Below are positions 55,675 to 64,000 of a stretch of DNA of 64,000 nucleotides, piece by piece; the stretch's first letter is position 1, and each line of letters starts with the position of its first letter. Under the pieces are notes generated by a model, which saw nothing but the letters and a program-made list of their open reading frames with translations, did not search any database and was not told the origin of the DNA. The stretch is from Raineyella sp044508675. Its GTDB lineage: Bacteria; Actinomycetota; Actinomycetes; Propionibacteriales; Propionibacteriaceae. The stretch lies in the NCBI GenBank assembly GCA_044508675.1, contig JBIQHF010000003.1, positions 62,001 to 126,000 on the forward strand. The letters are read 5' to 3'. The position numbers and the translations under genes were made by a program.

Positions 55675-56715
55675 ATGACCCTCACCGACCAGCCGCCCGC
55701 GCCGCCGGCCCCCGACCCGGTCCTCGACTCCGACCCGGTTGAACCGACAGCCATCGACCGGGCCCGCCGACGCCACGCCCTGCGGACGCTCGGGGTCCGG
55801 GTCGCCGGGGCCCTCGGCGTGATCTGGGCCGCCGCCAGCATCACCTGGCTGATCCAGGCCCTGCTCCCGGGGGACCGGGCCACACTGCTGCTCAACCAGC
55901 TGACCGGCCAGGTCCAGGAACGGACGCCCGACGAACTGGCCCCGATCAACGCCCAGTACGGCTTCGACGACCCGCTGCCGGTCCAGTACCTGCACTTCCT
56001 CGGCGGGCTGCTGCACGGCGACCTCGGGGTGTCCTACCAGCTGCACCAGCCCGTCGCCCAGGTGATCGGGGAACAGTTCGCCCCCACCGCCATCCTCGCC
56101 TTCGCCGCCCTCGCCGTGGCGTGGGTCCTGGCGGTGGCCAGCATCCTGGCCACCGCGAAGCGCTCCGGCCCGCTGTCCCGGCTGGCCTCCGGCCTGGAGG
56201 CGTTCGCCGCGGCCCTGCCGCACTACTGGCTCGGCGTCATCCTGCTGGTCGTCCTCGCCATCACCGCGGGCTGGTTCCCGGTGGTGAGCGGTTCGTCGGT
56301 GGCCGGGATCGTGCTGCCGGCGCTGACCCTGGGCATCCCGCTGGCCGGGTTCCTGGCCCAGGTGATGCGCAGCGAGTTCGAGGCCGCGATGGACCAGCCG
56401 TTCATCCTGTCGGCCCGCACCCGCGGCCTGGGTGAGGGCGGGGTCCGGGCCCGCCACGCCCTGCGGCACTCGCTGCTGCCCGGCCTCACCCTCAGCGGCT
56501 GGGCCCTCGGATCGCTGTTCTCCGCGGCGGTGATCGCCGAGAGCATCTTCAGTCGCCCCGGCCTGGGCCGGGTCCTGGTCACCGCGGTGAACTCCCGTGA
56601 CCTGCCGGTGGTGTGCGGGATCGTCATCCTCGTCGCGGCCGTCTACGTCCTGGCGAACCTGCTGGTCGACCTCGCCTACACCATCATCGATCCCCGACTG
56701 AAGGCCACCTCATGA
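55675..56715 (+). CDS. ABC transporter permease (DppB type)
   Basis: 346 residues from the ATG at 55675. A cytoplasmic N-terminus, one helix, then the permease domain (about 130-340) with RSEFEAAMDQPFILSARTRGLGEGGVRARHALRHSLLPG carrying the EAA loop, and VIAESIFSRPGLGRVLV. Six helices. Pairs with the following permease; overlap by 4 nt. Confidence 0.9.
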   Translation: MTLTDQPPAPPAPDPVLDSDPVEPTAIDRARRRHALRTLGVRVAGALGVIWAAASITWLIQALLPGDRATLLLNQLTGQVQERTPDELAPINAQYGFDDPLPVQYLHFLGGLLHGDLGVSYQLHQPVAQVIGEQFAPTAILAFAALAVAWVLAVASILATAKRSGPLSRLASGLEAFAAALPHYWLGVILLVVLAITAGWFPVVSGSSVAGIVLPALTLGIPLAGFLAQVMRSEFEAAMDQPFILSARTRGLGEGGVRARHALRHSLLPGLTLSGWALGSLFSAAVIAESIFSRPGLGRVLVTAVNSRDLPVVCGIVILVAAVYVLANLLVDLAYTIIDPRLKATS

Positions 56716-57587
56716 GCACCTCCGCCCTCTCCGGCACCACGACCGGCCCGCGGGTCGGCGACCGGCTGGCCCGGCTCACCTCCGTCGTGCCCGTCACCGC
56801 CACCCTGAGCATCCTGGTCCTGGCCTTCTTCACCGTGGCCGCGTTCTGGCCCGGGCTGCTGGCCACCCACTCCCCGTACGCCATCGACCTGAAGAACGCG
56901 CTCCAGGCCCCCTCCCCGGCCCACTGGTTCGGCACCGACGCCTCCGGGCGCGACCTCTACTCCCGGGTCATCCAGGGCACCCGCGAATCCCTCGCCATCG
57001 GCCTGGGCGCCACCCTGCTCGGCATGGTCATCGCCCTGGTCCTCGGCGTCGGCGCCGGCCTGGGCGGACGGGTCGCCGACGGCGTGCTCTCCCGCGTGGT
57101 CGAGGTGCTGTTCGCATTCCCGGTCCTGCTGCTGGCAATGCTCTTCGTCACCATCTACGGGCCGAGCGTGCAGACGCTCATCATCGCCGTCGGCCTGGGC
57201 AGCGCCCCCGGCTACGCCCGGATGATCCGTGGCCAGGTGCTGCAGATCCGCACCTCCGGCTATGTGCAGGCCGCGCACGCCCTCGGTCACGGCACCGCCC
57301 GGATCCTGGGCCAACACATCCTGCCGAACGCCCTGCGCCCCCTGGTCGCCGTCATCACCCTGGGCGTGGGCCAGGCCATCGTCTGGGCCTCCGGCCTGGC
57401 CTTCCTCGGGCTCGGCGTCGCCCCGCCCTCACCGGAGTGGGGGGCCCTGCTCGAGGCCGGCCGTCCCTTCATCACCGCCGCCTGGTGGCTGGAGATCATG
57501 CCCGGCCTCGCCATCCTCGCCATCGCCCTGTCCGCCACCTGCCTGGGCCACTTCATCGCCTCCTCCCTGGAAGGACACCACGCATGA
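56712..57587 (+). CDS. ABC transporter permease (DppC type)
   Basis: 291 residues from the ATG at 56712. N-terminal helix, GTDASGRDLYSRVIQGTRESL typical of DppC, then a permease domain with RGQVLQIRTSGYVQAAHALGHGTARILGQHILPN (EAA loop). Overlaps both neighbours by 4 nt, so the transporter subunits are translationally coupled. Confidence 0.9.
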   Translation: MSTSALSGTTTGPRVGDRLARLTSVVPVTATLSILVLAFFTVAAFWPGLLATHSPYAIDLKNALQAPSPAHWFGTDASGRDLYSRVIQGTRESLAIGLGATLLGMVIALVLGVGAGLGGRVADGVLSRVVEVLFAFPVLLLAMLFVTIYGPSVQTLIIAVGLGSAPGYARMIRGQVLQIRTSGYVQAAHALGHGTARILGQHILPNALRPLVAVITLGVGQAIVWASGLAFLGLGVAPPSPEWGALLEAGRPFITAAWWLEIMPGLAILAIALSATCLGHFIASSLEGHHA

Positions 57588-59296
57588 CCACCACCCTGGA
57601 AGCCATCCCCTCCGGACCCCCCGCTGGCGCCCCCGCAACCGACGCCTCCGACGCCCTGGTCTCGGTCAGCCACCTCAACGTCTCCTTCCCCATCGGGCAC
57701 GGCGCCCACCGGCAGGTCAGCCACGTGGTCAAGGACGTGTCCTTCGAACTGGGCCGCGGCGAGTGCCTGGCCATCGTCGGCGAGTCCGGCTCCGGCAAGT
57801 CCGTCACCGCCCGTACGCTGGTCGGCCTGGCCGGCCGTACGGCGATCATCGACGCCGCCGCGGTCCGCCTGGGCGGCACCGACGTGCGCGGCTGGTCCGC
57901 CCACGACTGGCGCCGGCGCCGCGGCGCACAGGTCGGCTTCATCCTGCAGGACGCCCTGGTGTCGCTGGACCCGCTGCGCACCGTCGGCCAGGAGATCGGG
58001 GAGGCCCTGCGGCTGCACGGCTGGCACGACCGCACCGCCCGGCAGGCCAAGGCGATCGAACTGCTCGCCGACGTCGGCGTTCCCGAGCCCGGCCTGCGGG
58101 CCCGCCAGCGGTCCAGGGAACTGTCCGGTGGCCTGCGCCAGCGCGCCCTGATCGCCTCGGCGATCGCGAACGACCCACCCCTGGTGATCGCCGACGAGCC
58201 CACCACTGCCCTCGACGTGACCGTCCAGGCCCAGGTGCTGGCCCTGCTGGAGCAGATGAAGCAACGCGGCACCGGCATCATCCTGATCAGCCACGACCTC
58301 GCCGTGGTGGCCCACCTGGCCGATCGCATCGCCGTCATGGAAGGCGGCACCATCGTCGAGCAGGGACCGACCCGGGACGTCCTGACCGCCCCCCAGCACC
58401 CCTACACCCGTGCCCTGATCGATGCGGTGCCATCCTCCGCCACCCGTGGAGCCATGCTGACCGAGGAGGGCCGGGTCCGGGCCGCCGACCGCCCAGCGCT
58501 CCGGGCGGACCCCACTGCCGGACCATCTGGGCCGCCCGTCCTCGAGGCCCGGGGACTACGCAAGTCGTTCCGGGGCCCGGACGGCCTCACCCGTACGGTC
58601 GTCCGCGACATCTCGTTCACCCTGCAGCGGGGCCAGACCCTCGGCATCGTCGGGGAATCGGGGTCCGGCAAGTCGACCACCGCGCTGCTCGCGCTCGGAC
58701 TGCTCGCCCCGGACAGCGGCACGGTGCTGCTGGACGGGAAGCCGTGGAGCGAGCTGACCACTGCCCAGCGCCGCCCGCGCCGCCGGCAGGTCACCGTCGT
58801 GCACCAGGACCCGCTCAGCTCCTTCGACCCACGGTGGAAGGCCGAGCGCATTCTCACCGACGCGCTCTCGGCCGAGCACCGCGGCACCGACGGCGGCACC
58901 GGCGAGGCGGCCCGGCTGGCCGACCTGGTCGGCCTGGCCCCCGAACACCTGCACAAGCACCCGTTGCAGCTGTCCGGCGGGCAGCGCCAGCGCCTGTCGA
59001 TCGCCCGGGCGCTCGCCCCGCGCCCGCAGGTCATCGTGCTCGACGAAGCGGTGTCGGCCCTTGACGTCTCGGTGCAGGCCCAGGTGCTCGACCTGCTGAC
59101 CGAGCTGCAAGCCCGGCTGGGCACCAGCTACCTGTTCATCTCCCACGACCTCGGCGTCATCCACCACACCAGCGACCACGTCCTGGTCATGAAGGACGGC
59201 CGCGCCGTCGAACAGGGCACCGCCGACGACATCTTCACTACCCCCGCCCACCCGTACACCCAGCAGCTGCTCGCCAGCACGCTGAGCCTCGACTGA
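57584..59296 (+). CDS. Fused double ATPase of the Dpp/Opp-type ABC importer
   Basis: 570 residues from the ATG at 57584. Two full nucleotide-binding domains in one chain. First (about 20-270): GESGSGKSVTA, LSGGLRQRALIASAI, VIADEPTTALD. Second (about 310-565): GESGSGKSTTA, LSGGQRQRLSIARAL, VLDEAVSALD, where Ala replaces the Pro of DEP. A DppD/OppD-type C-terminal tail (HPYTRALIDAVP, HPYTQQLLAS) follows each. Fusion of DppD and DppF replaces two genes. Confidence 0.9.
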   Translation: MTTTLEAIPSGPPAGAPATDASDALVSVSHLNVSFPIGHGAHRQVSHVVKDVSFELGRGECLAIVGESGSGKSVTARTLVGLAGRTAIIDAAAVRLGGTDVRGWSAHDWRRRRGAQVGFILQDALVSLDPLRTVGQEIGEALRLHGWHDRTARQAKAIELLADVGVPEPGLRARQRSRELSGGLRQRALIASAIANDPPLVIADEPTTALDVTVQAQVLALLEQMKQRGTGIILISHDLAVVAHLADRIAVMEGGTIVEQGPTRDVLTAPQHPYTRALIDAVPSSATRGAMLTEEGRVRAADRPALRADPTAGPSGPPVLEARGLRKSFRGPDGLTRTVVRDISFTLQRGQTLGIVGESGSGKSTTALLALGLLAPDSGTVLLDGKPWSELTTAQRRPRRRQVTVVHQDPLSSFDPRWKAERILTDALSAEHRGTDGGTGEAARLADLVGLAPEHLHKHPLQLSGGQRQRLSIARALAPRPQVIVLDEAVSALDVSVQAQVLDLLTELQARLGTSYLFISHDLGVIHHTSDHVLVMKDGRAVEQGTADDIFTTPAHPYTQQLLASTLSLD

Positions 59297-59313
59297 ACAC
59301 TGGAGACCCGACC

Positions 59314-60543
59314 ATGACCAAGCAGATCCGCCGCCTCACCGGCCCCGACCCGCGTCCGGCCGTCCGGGCCGCCGCCGAGCGCCTGCTGCCCGCCCTCGCC
59401 GACATCGCCGCCGGCACCGTCGCCCGGGAGGCCGACCACGTGCTCGACCACGCCGCCGTCGCGGCACTGCGTCGGGCCGGCTACACCACCTTGCGGGTCC
59501 CGGAGGAGTTCGGCGGTGCCGGGCTCGGGCTCGCGGAATTCTATCCTTTCGTGATCGAGCTCGGCGCCGCCGACCCGAACCTGGTCCAGGCGCTGCGGGC
59601 CCACCTGCTGGCCGTCGAGCAGCTGCTGGTGGCCCCCGACGACGAGCGGCGCACCCGCTGGCTGCGCCGGATCGGCGCCGGCACCGTGGTCGGCAACGCC
59701 GTCACCGAGGTGGGCAACGCCGCCGGCCAGGTCACCACCCGGCTATCCCGCGACGGCGACGGCTACCGGCTGGACGGCACGAAGTTCTACAGCACCGGCA
59801 GCCTGTACGCCGACTGGATCCAGGTCCACGCCGAGGACGAGGAGGGCCGCAGCGTCTGGGTCTTCGTCGAGGCCGATGCCCCGGGCATCACGATGAAGGA
59901 CGACTGGGACGGCTTCGGCCAGCAGTTGACCGCCTCCGGCACCACGGTGTTCGAGAACGTCCCGGTCCGCGCCGACGAGGTGCAGCTGCAGGAGTACGGC
60001 GCCGAGGCCGGCCACGGGCAAGCGCTCGCCCAGTCGGTCCACCTGGCCAACCTGGCGGGCATCGCCCAGGCGATCGTCACCGATGCCACCGCCTACGTCG
60101 CCGCCCGGACCCGCTCCTACAGCCACGGCAACACGCCTCTGCCGCGCCATGACCCGCAGGTCCAGCAGGTCATCGGCGAGCTGTCCGCCGTCGCGTACGC
60201 GACCCGGGCGACCTTCCTGTCGTTCGTGGACGAGCTCGCGTACGTCCTGGACCGGGTCGGCGCCGGCACCGCGACCGCGGAGGACCACACCGCGATCGAC
60301 CTCAGCGCCTACCGCGCCCAGCTCGCCATCGCCCCGCAGGTGCTGTCCGCGGCAACACAGCTTTTCGAGGTCGGCGGCGCCTCGCAGACCAGCCGGGCCC
60401 GGGGCCTGGACCGGCACTGGCGCAATGCCCGCGTGCTGGCCCAGCACAACCCGTTGGTCTACCGCGCCCGGCTGGCCGGCGCCCACCTGCTCAACGGCGG
60501 GCACCGGGCCGTCCAGTACACCGTCGGCACCGCCGTCAGCTGA
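59314..60543 (+). CDS. DszC-like flavin monooxygenase (acyl-CoA dehydrogenase fold), copy 1
   Basis: 409 residues. Acyl-CoA dehydrogenase fold: RVPEEFGGAGLGLAEFYPFVIELGAADPNLVQALRAH, GTKFYSTGSLYADWIQV, MKDDWDGFGQQLTASGTTVFENV, and LFEVGGASQTSRARGLDRHWRNARVLAQHNPLVY. The DRHWRNAR element is shared with DszC and SfnB. DszC-type enzymes oxidise thioethers to sulfoxide and sulfone with FMNH2. It follows the transporter by 17 nt, so the same transcript. Confidence 0.85.
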   Translation: MTKQIRRLTGPDPRPAVRAAAERLLPALADIAAGTVAREADHVLDHAAVAALRRAGYTTLRVPEEFGGAGLGLAEFYPFVIELGAADPNLVQALRAHLLAVEQLLVAPDDERRTRWLRRIGAGTVVGNAVTEVGNAAGQVTTRLSRDGDGYRLDGTKFYSTGSLYADWIQVHAEDEEGRSVWVFVEADAPGITMKDDWDGFGQQLTASGTTVFENVPVRADEVQLQEYGAEAGHGQALAQSVHLANLAGIAQAIVTDATAYVAARTRSYSHGNTPLPRHDPQVQQVIGELSAVAYATRATFLSFVDELAYVLDRVGAGTATAEDHTAIDLSAYRAQLAIAPQVLSAATQLFEVGGASQTSRARGLDRHWRNARVLAQHNPLVYRARLAGAHLLNGGHRAVQYTVGTAVS

Positions 60544-60621
60544 CCCGCTCGGCCCTCTCCCACGATCCGCCCCTCCGCCCGGCCCGCCGCCGGTCGCCCT
60601 GCAACGAAAGCGAGCCACCCC

Positions 60622-61893
60622 ATGACCGAGACCCTGAACACCGCCCCCTCGCGCCCCGTCGACAGCCCCGTGAGCCTGGCCGAGCTACGGGCCCACTTCG
60701 CTCCCCTGCTCGATCGGATCCACGCCGGCGCTGTCGAGCGTGAGCTAGACCGCCGCCCGCCCTTCGACGAGATCGGCGAGCTGGCCGCCGCCGGGTTCGG
60801 CCGGCTGCGCCTGCCCGCCGAGCAGGGTGGTTTCGGTGCGAGCTTCGAACAGTTCACCGAGCTGCTGGTCGACCTCGCGGCCGCGGACAGCAACATCGCC
60901 CAGGCCCTGCGCGGCCACATCGGCTTCGTCGAGGACGTGCTGGTCTCCGCGGACGAGGACTACCGCTCCTTCTGGATCGAGCAGGTCGCCTCCGGTGCGC
61001 TGGTGGGCAACGCCGAGACCGAGAAGACCGCCAACTACGGCAATCCCACCACCCGGGTGGTCGAGGGTGACGGCGAGTTCCTGCTCAGCGGCCAGAAGTA
61101 CTACACCACCGGGACCCTGTTCGCCGACTGGACCCGGGTCACCGCCGAGCTGGTGCGGGCCGATGGCGAGACCGCGCTGGTCCAGCTGGTCGCGCCGACC
61201 GACCACGCCGGGGTGACCACCGTCGACGACTGGGACGGCTTCGGCCAGCGTCTGACCGCCTCGGGCACCACCACCTTCGTCGAAGTGCCGGTGGACCCGC
61301 GGTTCATCGTCCCGGTCGGCGCCCACAAGACGCTGGTCTGGCCGGTCTACCAGGTCGACCTGCTGGCCAGTCTGGTCGGTATCGCCGAGGCCGCCACGAC
61401 CGAGACCATCGACTTCGTCCGCACCAAGCGGCGCAACAGCTTCAACCCGCTCGTCGCCCCGGCCCAGGACCCGGCCGCCCTGCACACCGTGGGCACCGTC
61501 CGGGGACGTACGACACTGGTCCGGGCGGCGGTCGTCGAGGCCGCCCGCCGGGTCGGCGCCGGGCTCGACCGGCACCGGGCCGGGCACCTGGACGACGCCG
61601 AGTTCAACGCGATCGACGCGTACGTGGCGCAACTGTGGCCGGTCGTGATCGAGGACGTGCTGCGGATCACCTCGCAGGTCTTCGAGGTCGGCGGAGCCTC
61701 GGCGACGGCCGACTCCCGCCGACTGGACCGGCACTGGCGCAACGCGCGCACCATCGCCTCCAACAACCCGGCCTTCCACCAGACCCGCGCCGTCGGCGAC
61801 TACGAGCTCAACGACGTCCCGGTCATCTCGTTCCTGCACACCGCCCTGGCGCCGGTCCCGGCCGAGGCGGATCCCCGGACCCCCACGGTCTGA
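60622..61893 (+). CDS. DszC-like flavin monooxygenase, copy 2
   Basis: 423 residues. Same fold and motifs as its neighbour: RLPAEQGGFGASFEQFTELLVDLAAADSNIAQALRGHIGF, GQKYYTTGTLFADWTRV, VDDWDGFGQRLTASGTTTFVEV, and FEVGGASATADSRRLDRHWRNARTIASNNP. Related to, but clearly diverged from, the preceding gene. Probably sulfur oxidation of another substrate. A hairpin follows the stop. Confidence 0.85.
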   Translation: MTETLNTAPSRPVDSPVSLAELRAHFAPLLDRIHAGAVERELDRRPPFDEIGELAAAGFGRLRLPAEQGGFGASFEQFTELLVDLAAADSNIAQALRGHIGFVEDVLVSADEDYRSFWIEQVASGALVGNAETEKTANYGNPTTRVVEGDGEFLLSGQKYYTTGTLFADWTRVTAELVRADGETALVQLVAPTDHAGVTTVDDWDGFGQRLTASGTTTFVEVPVDPRFIVPVGAHKTLVWPVYQVDLLASLVGIAEAATTETIDFVRTKRRNSFNPLVAPAQDPAALHTVGTVRGRTTLVRAAVVEAARRVGAGLDRHRAGHLDDAEFNAIDAYVAQLWPVVIEDVLRITSQVFEVGGASATADSRRLDRHWRNARTIASNNPAFHQTRAVGDYELNDVPVISFLHTALAPVPAEADPRTPTV

Positions 61894-61901
61894 TCCGAGC
61901 C

Positions 61902-61934
61902 GCGGTGGCCACTTCGGGGGGGAGTGGCCACCGC
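61902..61934 (+). terminator. Strong hairpin between DszC-like copy 2 and DszA-like copy 2
   Basis: GCGGTGGCCACT (61902-61913) and AGTGGCCACCGC (61923-61934) form a perfect 12-bp stem with a 9-nt loop, 8 nt after the stop codon. No U-run. It could end transcription or attenuate the last island gene. Confidence 0.6.
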
Positions 61935-62024
61935 CTCCACCTTGCCGGGCCTCCTCCTGCCGGCACCCCCTCCCGTTGCACCCACCCGCCCTGCACCCAC
62001 CTGCCCCGGACGAAGGACGACACC

Positions 62025-63404
62025 ATGACGGGCAAGCCGCTCGCATTCAACGCATTCCTGATGAACACGCCGAGCCACATCCACCATGGCCAGTGGCGCC
62101 ACCCCGACGCCGCACAGGTCAGGTTCAACGACCTGGACTTCTGGGTGGATCTGGCCGGCACCCTCGAGGACGGCCTGTTCGACGCGATGTTCTTCGCCGA
62201 TGTGACCGGGCTGTACGGGCCGGCCGACGGCCGCTTCGACGACAACGTCACCGAGGGCCTGCAGATCCCCTCCAACGACCCCGCCGTCCTGCTCAGCGCA
62301 CTGGCGCTGGCCACCGAGCACATCGGCCTGGCCTACACCTCCAACCTGATGCAGAACCCGCCGTTCAACTTCGCCCGGCAGATCTCCACGCTGGACCACC
62401 TGACCAAGGGGCGGGTGGCCTGGAACATCGTCACCTCGACCCAGGAGAACGCCGCCCGCAACTTCGGCCTGCCCGCTCTGGTCGACCACGACGAACGGTA
62501 CGACTGGGCCGACGAGTACCTCGACGTGCTCTACAAGCTCTGGGAAGGTTCCTGGGACGAGGGGGCGGTGCTGCTCGACCGCCAGGCAGGCCGCTACACC
62601 GACCCGGCCAAGGTGCACAAGATCCACCATCGCAGCCGCCGCTACAGCGTGGAGGGGCCGCACCTGGTCCAGCCGTCGCCGCAGCGTACGCCGTTGCTGT
62701 TCCAGGCCGGCGGATCCGCCCGCGGCATCGCGTTCGCCGCCCGCCATGCCGAGGCCGTCTTCATCACCACGCCGACCCCCGAGGTGGCCCGCGAGCACAT
62801 CGCCACCACCCGACGACTGGCGGTCGGCCACGGGCGCCAGCCCGAGGACGTGCTGTTCTTCCAGGGGCTGACCTTCGTCGTCGGCCAGACCCCCGAGGAG
62901 GTCGCCGCCAAACTCGCTGACCTGGACGCCCACACCTCTGTCCTCGGCTACCAGGTACACACCGCGCTGGGTACGCTGCCCGACGGCTCGCACCTGCCCG
63001 ACGACACGCCACTCAAGGACATCCCCAACAACGGCGGCCAGGGCCACGTCGACTGGGTGCAGGCCGGGGTCGGGGACCGCGACGCCACCCTGGGGGACCT
63101 GGTGGACAATCGCGTCCGGCGCGGCCTGGTCACCGGCACCCCGGAGCAGATCGCCGACGTGCTCGAGGACTACCGCGACGCCGGTGTCGACGGGATCAAC
63201 GTGATCAACTGGCGGCTCCCCGGATCGTACGAGGAGTTCAACCGGCTGCTGCTGCCCACGCTCCAGCGGCGCGGGCTGGCCAAGACCGAATACCGGCCGG
63301 GCACGTTGCGCCGCAAGCTCTTCGGCACCGACCGGCTCCCCGAGCGCCACCCGGCGGGCCGGTATCGCGGCGCGTTCAGCCGTGCGGGGCAGCGGCAGGC
63401 CTAG
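62025..63404 (+). CDS. DszA-like (NtaA/SnaA/DszA) monooxygenase, copy 2
   Basis: 459 residues from the ATG at 62025 with AAGGA upstream. Motifs closely track the gene at 52552: LAFNAFLMNTPSHIHHGQWR, TEGLQIPSNDPAVLL, FNFARQISTLDHLTKGRVAWN, GTLRRKLFGTDRLPERHPAGRYRGAF. FMNH2-dependent sulfone-type monooxygenase by family. Last gene of the island, 48 bp from the convergent methyltransferase. The regions that differ from copy 1 (about residues 300-390) may set substrate choice. Confidence 0.88.
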   Translation: MTGKPLAFNAFLMNTPSHIHHGQWRHPDAAQVRFNDLDFWVDLAGTLEDGLFDAMFFADVTGLYGPADGRFDDNVTEGLQIPSNDPAVLLSALALATEHIGLAYTSNLMQNPPFNFARQISTLDHLTKGRVAWNIVTSTQENAARNFGLPALVDHDERYDWADEYLDVLYKLWEGSWDEGAVLLDRQAGRYTDPAKVHKIHHRSRRYSVEGPHLVQPSPQRTPLLFQAGGSARGIAFAARHAEAVFITTPTPEVAREHIATTRRLAVGHGRQPEDVLFFQGLTFVVGQTPEEVAAKLADLDAHTSVLGYQVHTALGTLPDGSHLPDDTPLKDIPNNGGQGHVDWVQAGVGDRDATLGDLVDNRVRRGLVTGTPEQIADVLEDYRDAGVDGINVINWRLPGSYEEFNRLLLPTLQRRGLAKTEYRPGTLRRKLFGTDRLPERHPAGRYRGAFSRAGQRQA

Positions 63405-63452
63405 AGTCGGCGCTCGGGCACCGGTAGGTCCCAGCCCGGCGGCGCAACCGGC

Positions 63453-64000
63453 TCAGACCACGACCGAGGGGACACAGATCGCGACGCACTCGATGTGGTG
63501 GGTGTTCGGGAACAGGTCGAAGGCACGCAGCGAGGCCAACTCATACCCCTGCTTGCGCAACCGGGCGAGGTCGCGCCCCAGCGCGGCCGGGTCACAGGCC
63601 ACGTACGCGATCGCCCGCGGGTTGCGGGCGGCCACCGCATCAACGACATCCTTGCCGGCGCCGGCGCGCGGCGGGTCCAGCACGACCAGGTCGGTCGAGC
63701 GCGGCATCCGGCGCAGCACCCGGTCGACCCGGCCGGCGGTGAAGCGGGCCTGTGGCACGTTGCTCCCGGCGAGCTCGACGGCACGCTTGTCGGCCTCGAC
63801 GCCCCACGCCTGTACCCCGGCATCGACCAGGGCACCGGCAAACAGGCCGACGCCGCAGTACAGGTCGAACGCCCGTTCCCCGGGTTGGGGGTCGAGCCCC
63901 TCCAGGACCGTCTCGACCAGAGTCGGGGCGGCGTGCGGGTGGACCTGCCAGAAGCCGTCGGCATCGACCTGCCAGTCGCGGCCGACGGCCTGCTCGGTGA
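63453..64000 (-). CDS. TrmA/RlmD-type RNA (uracil-5-)-methyltransferase, C-terminal part
   Basis: The gene enters from the right edge; the last 182 codons are present. SAM-binding site DLYCGVGLFAG with GVEADKRAVE, then VLDPPRAGAGKDVV, the catalytic cysteine in YVACDPAALGRDLARL and the general-base glutamate in THHIECVA. This family methylates uridine C5 in tRNA or 23S rRNA. The N-terminal TRAM domain and FeS cysteines, if any, are outside the window. Convergent with the island. Confidence 0.9.
   Translation of the reverse strand, partial: TEQAVGRDWQVDADGFWQVHPHAAPTLVETVLEGLDPQPGERAFDLYCGVGLFAGALVDAGVQAWGVEADKRAVELAGSNVPQARFTAGRVDRVLRRMPRSTDLVVLDPPRAGAGKDVVDAVAARNPRAIAYVACDPAALGRDLARLRKQGYELASLRAFDLFPNTHHIECVAICVPSVVV

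Noticed and set aside
54011..59296. Assigning the ABC transporter as a nickel or dipeptide importer
   Set aside because: The family allows it, but there is no urease, hydrogenase or peptidase nearby and it is enclosed by organosulfur oxygenases; I left the substrate open.

Overview
The window is a roughly 70% G+C stretch of an actinobacterial chromosome, most likely from the Propionibacteriaceae. The basis is a PPi-dependent phosphofructokinase of the type known from Propionibacterium freudenreichii, the coproporphyrin-branch haem enzyme HemQ, DUF3000, DUF4921 and DUF4870 proteins, the conserved actinobacterial block MerR-DUF151-FtsR-GarA-GcvH-DUF881-Sbp-DUF881, and many genes whose -10 hexamer sits 6-7 nt before the start codon (leaderless transcription). 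Genus and species cannot be read from it.

Layout. 1-7.2 kb: a metal P-type ATPase cut by the left edge with palindromic upstream DNA, a duplicated-domain lipoprotein, a hemerythrin/UvrA-like operon with a VOC-protein remnant, and a P2-type cation ATPase. 7.4-18 kb: housekeeping and unassigned genes (acylphosphatase, MFS carrier, thioesterase, DUF4921, dienelactone hydrolase, YrdC/Sua5, MalY aminotransferase, Tad-like pilin, PPi-PFK, YihY). 18-28.5 kb: one long minus-strand series thrS-HIT-PIP synthase-lnt-DUF881-sbp-DUF881-gcvH-garA-ftsR-DUF151-merR, joining two blocks that are separate in mycobacteria. 29.5-30.8 kb: a duplicated Gly-Cys-Val tRNA cassette, one of whose tRNA-Cys genes has a mispaired acceptor stem, plus tRNA-Val(CAC). 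30.9-47.1 kb: udgB, a CbiX-like chelatase with an operator-rich leader, PPK2, msrB, hemQ/hemE, DUF3000/RNase D, dxs, azlCD, acnA, and a TPP riboswitch with thiC.

47.2-63.4 kb is the most distinctive region: an apparent organosulfur-scavenging island. A cysteine-free Rrf2 regulator is followed by an SsuE-like FMN reductase, an SsuD-like sulfonate monooxygenase, an SfnB-family oxidoreductase, an NtaA/DmoA-type monooxygenase, a DszA-like monooxygenase, a complete Dpp/Opp-type ABC importer with fused ATPases, two DszC-like monooxygenases and a second DszA-like enzyme. Reduced flavin from the reductase would feed these enzymes, which together could take thioethers to sulfoxide and sulfone and on to sulfinate/sulfonate and sulfite. 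The window ends in a TrmA/RlmD-type RNA methyltransferase.

The AT-rich 8-mer ACATATCT, in one orientation or the other, lies in both promoters of the island and also 180 bp upstream of the distant CbiX-like sirohydrochlorin chelatase gene (sirohaem for sulfite reduction). This suggests a single sulfur-starvation regulon spanning the window. That link is an inference from sequence and has not been tested.
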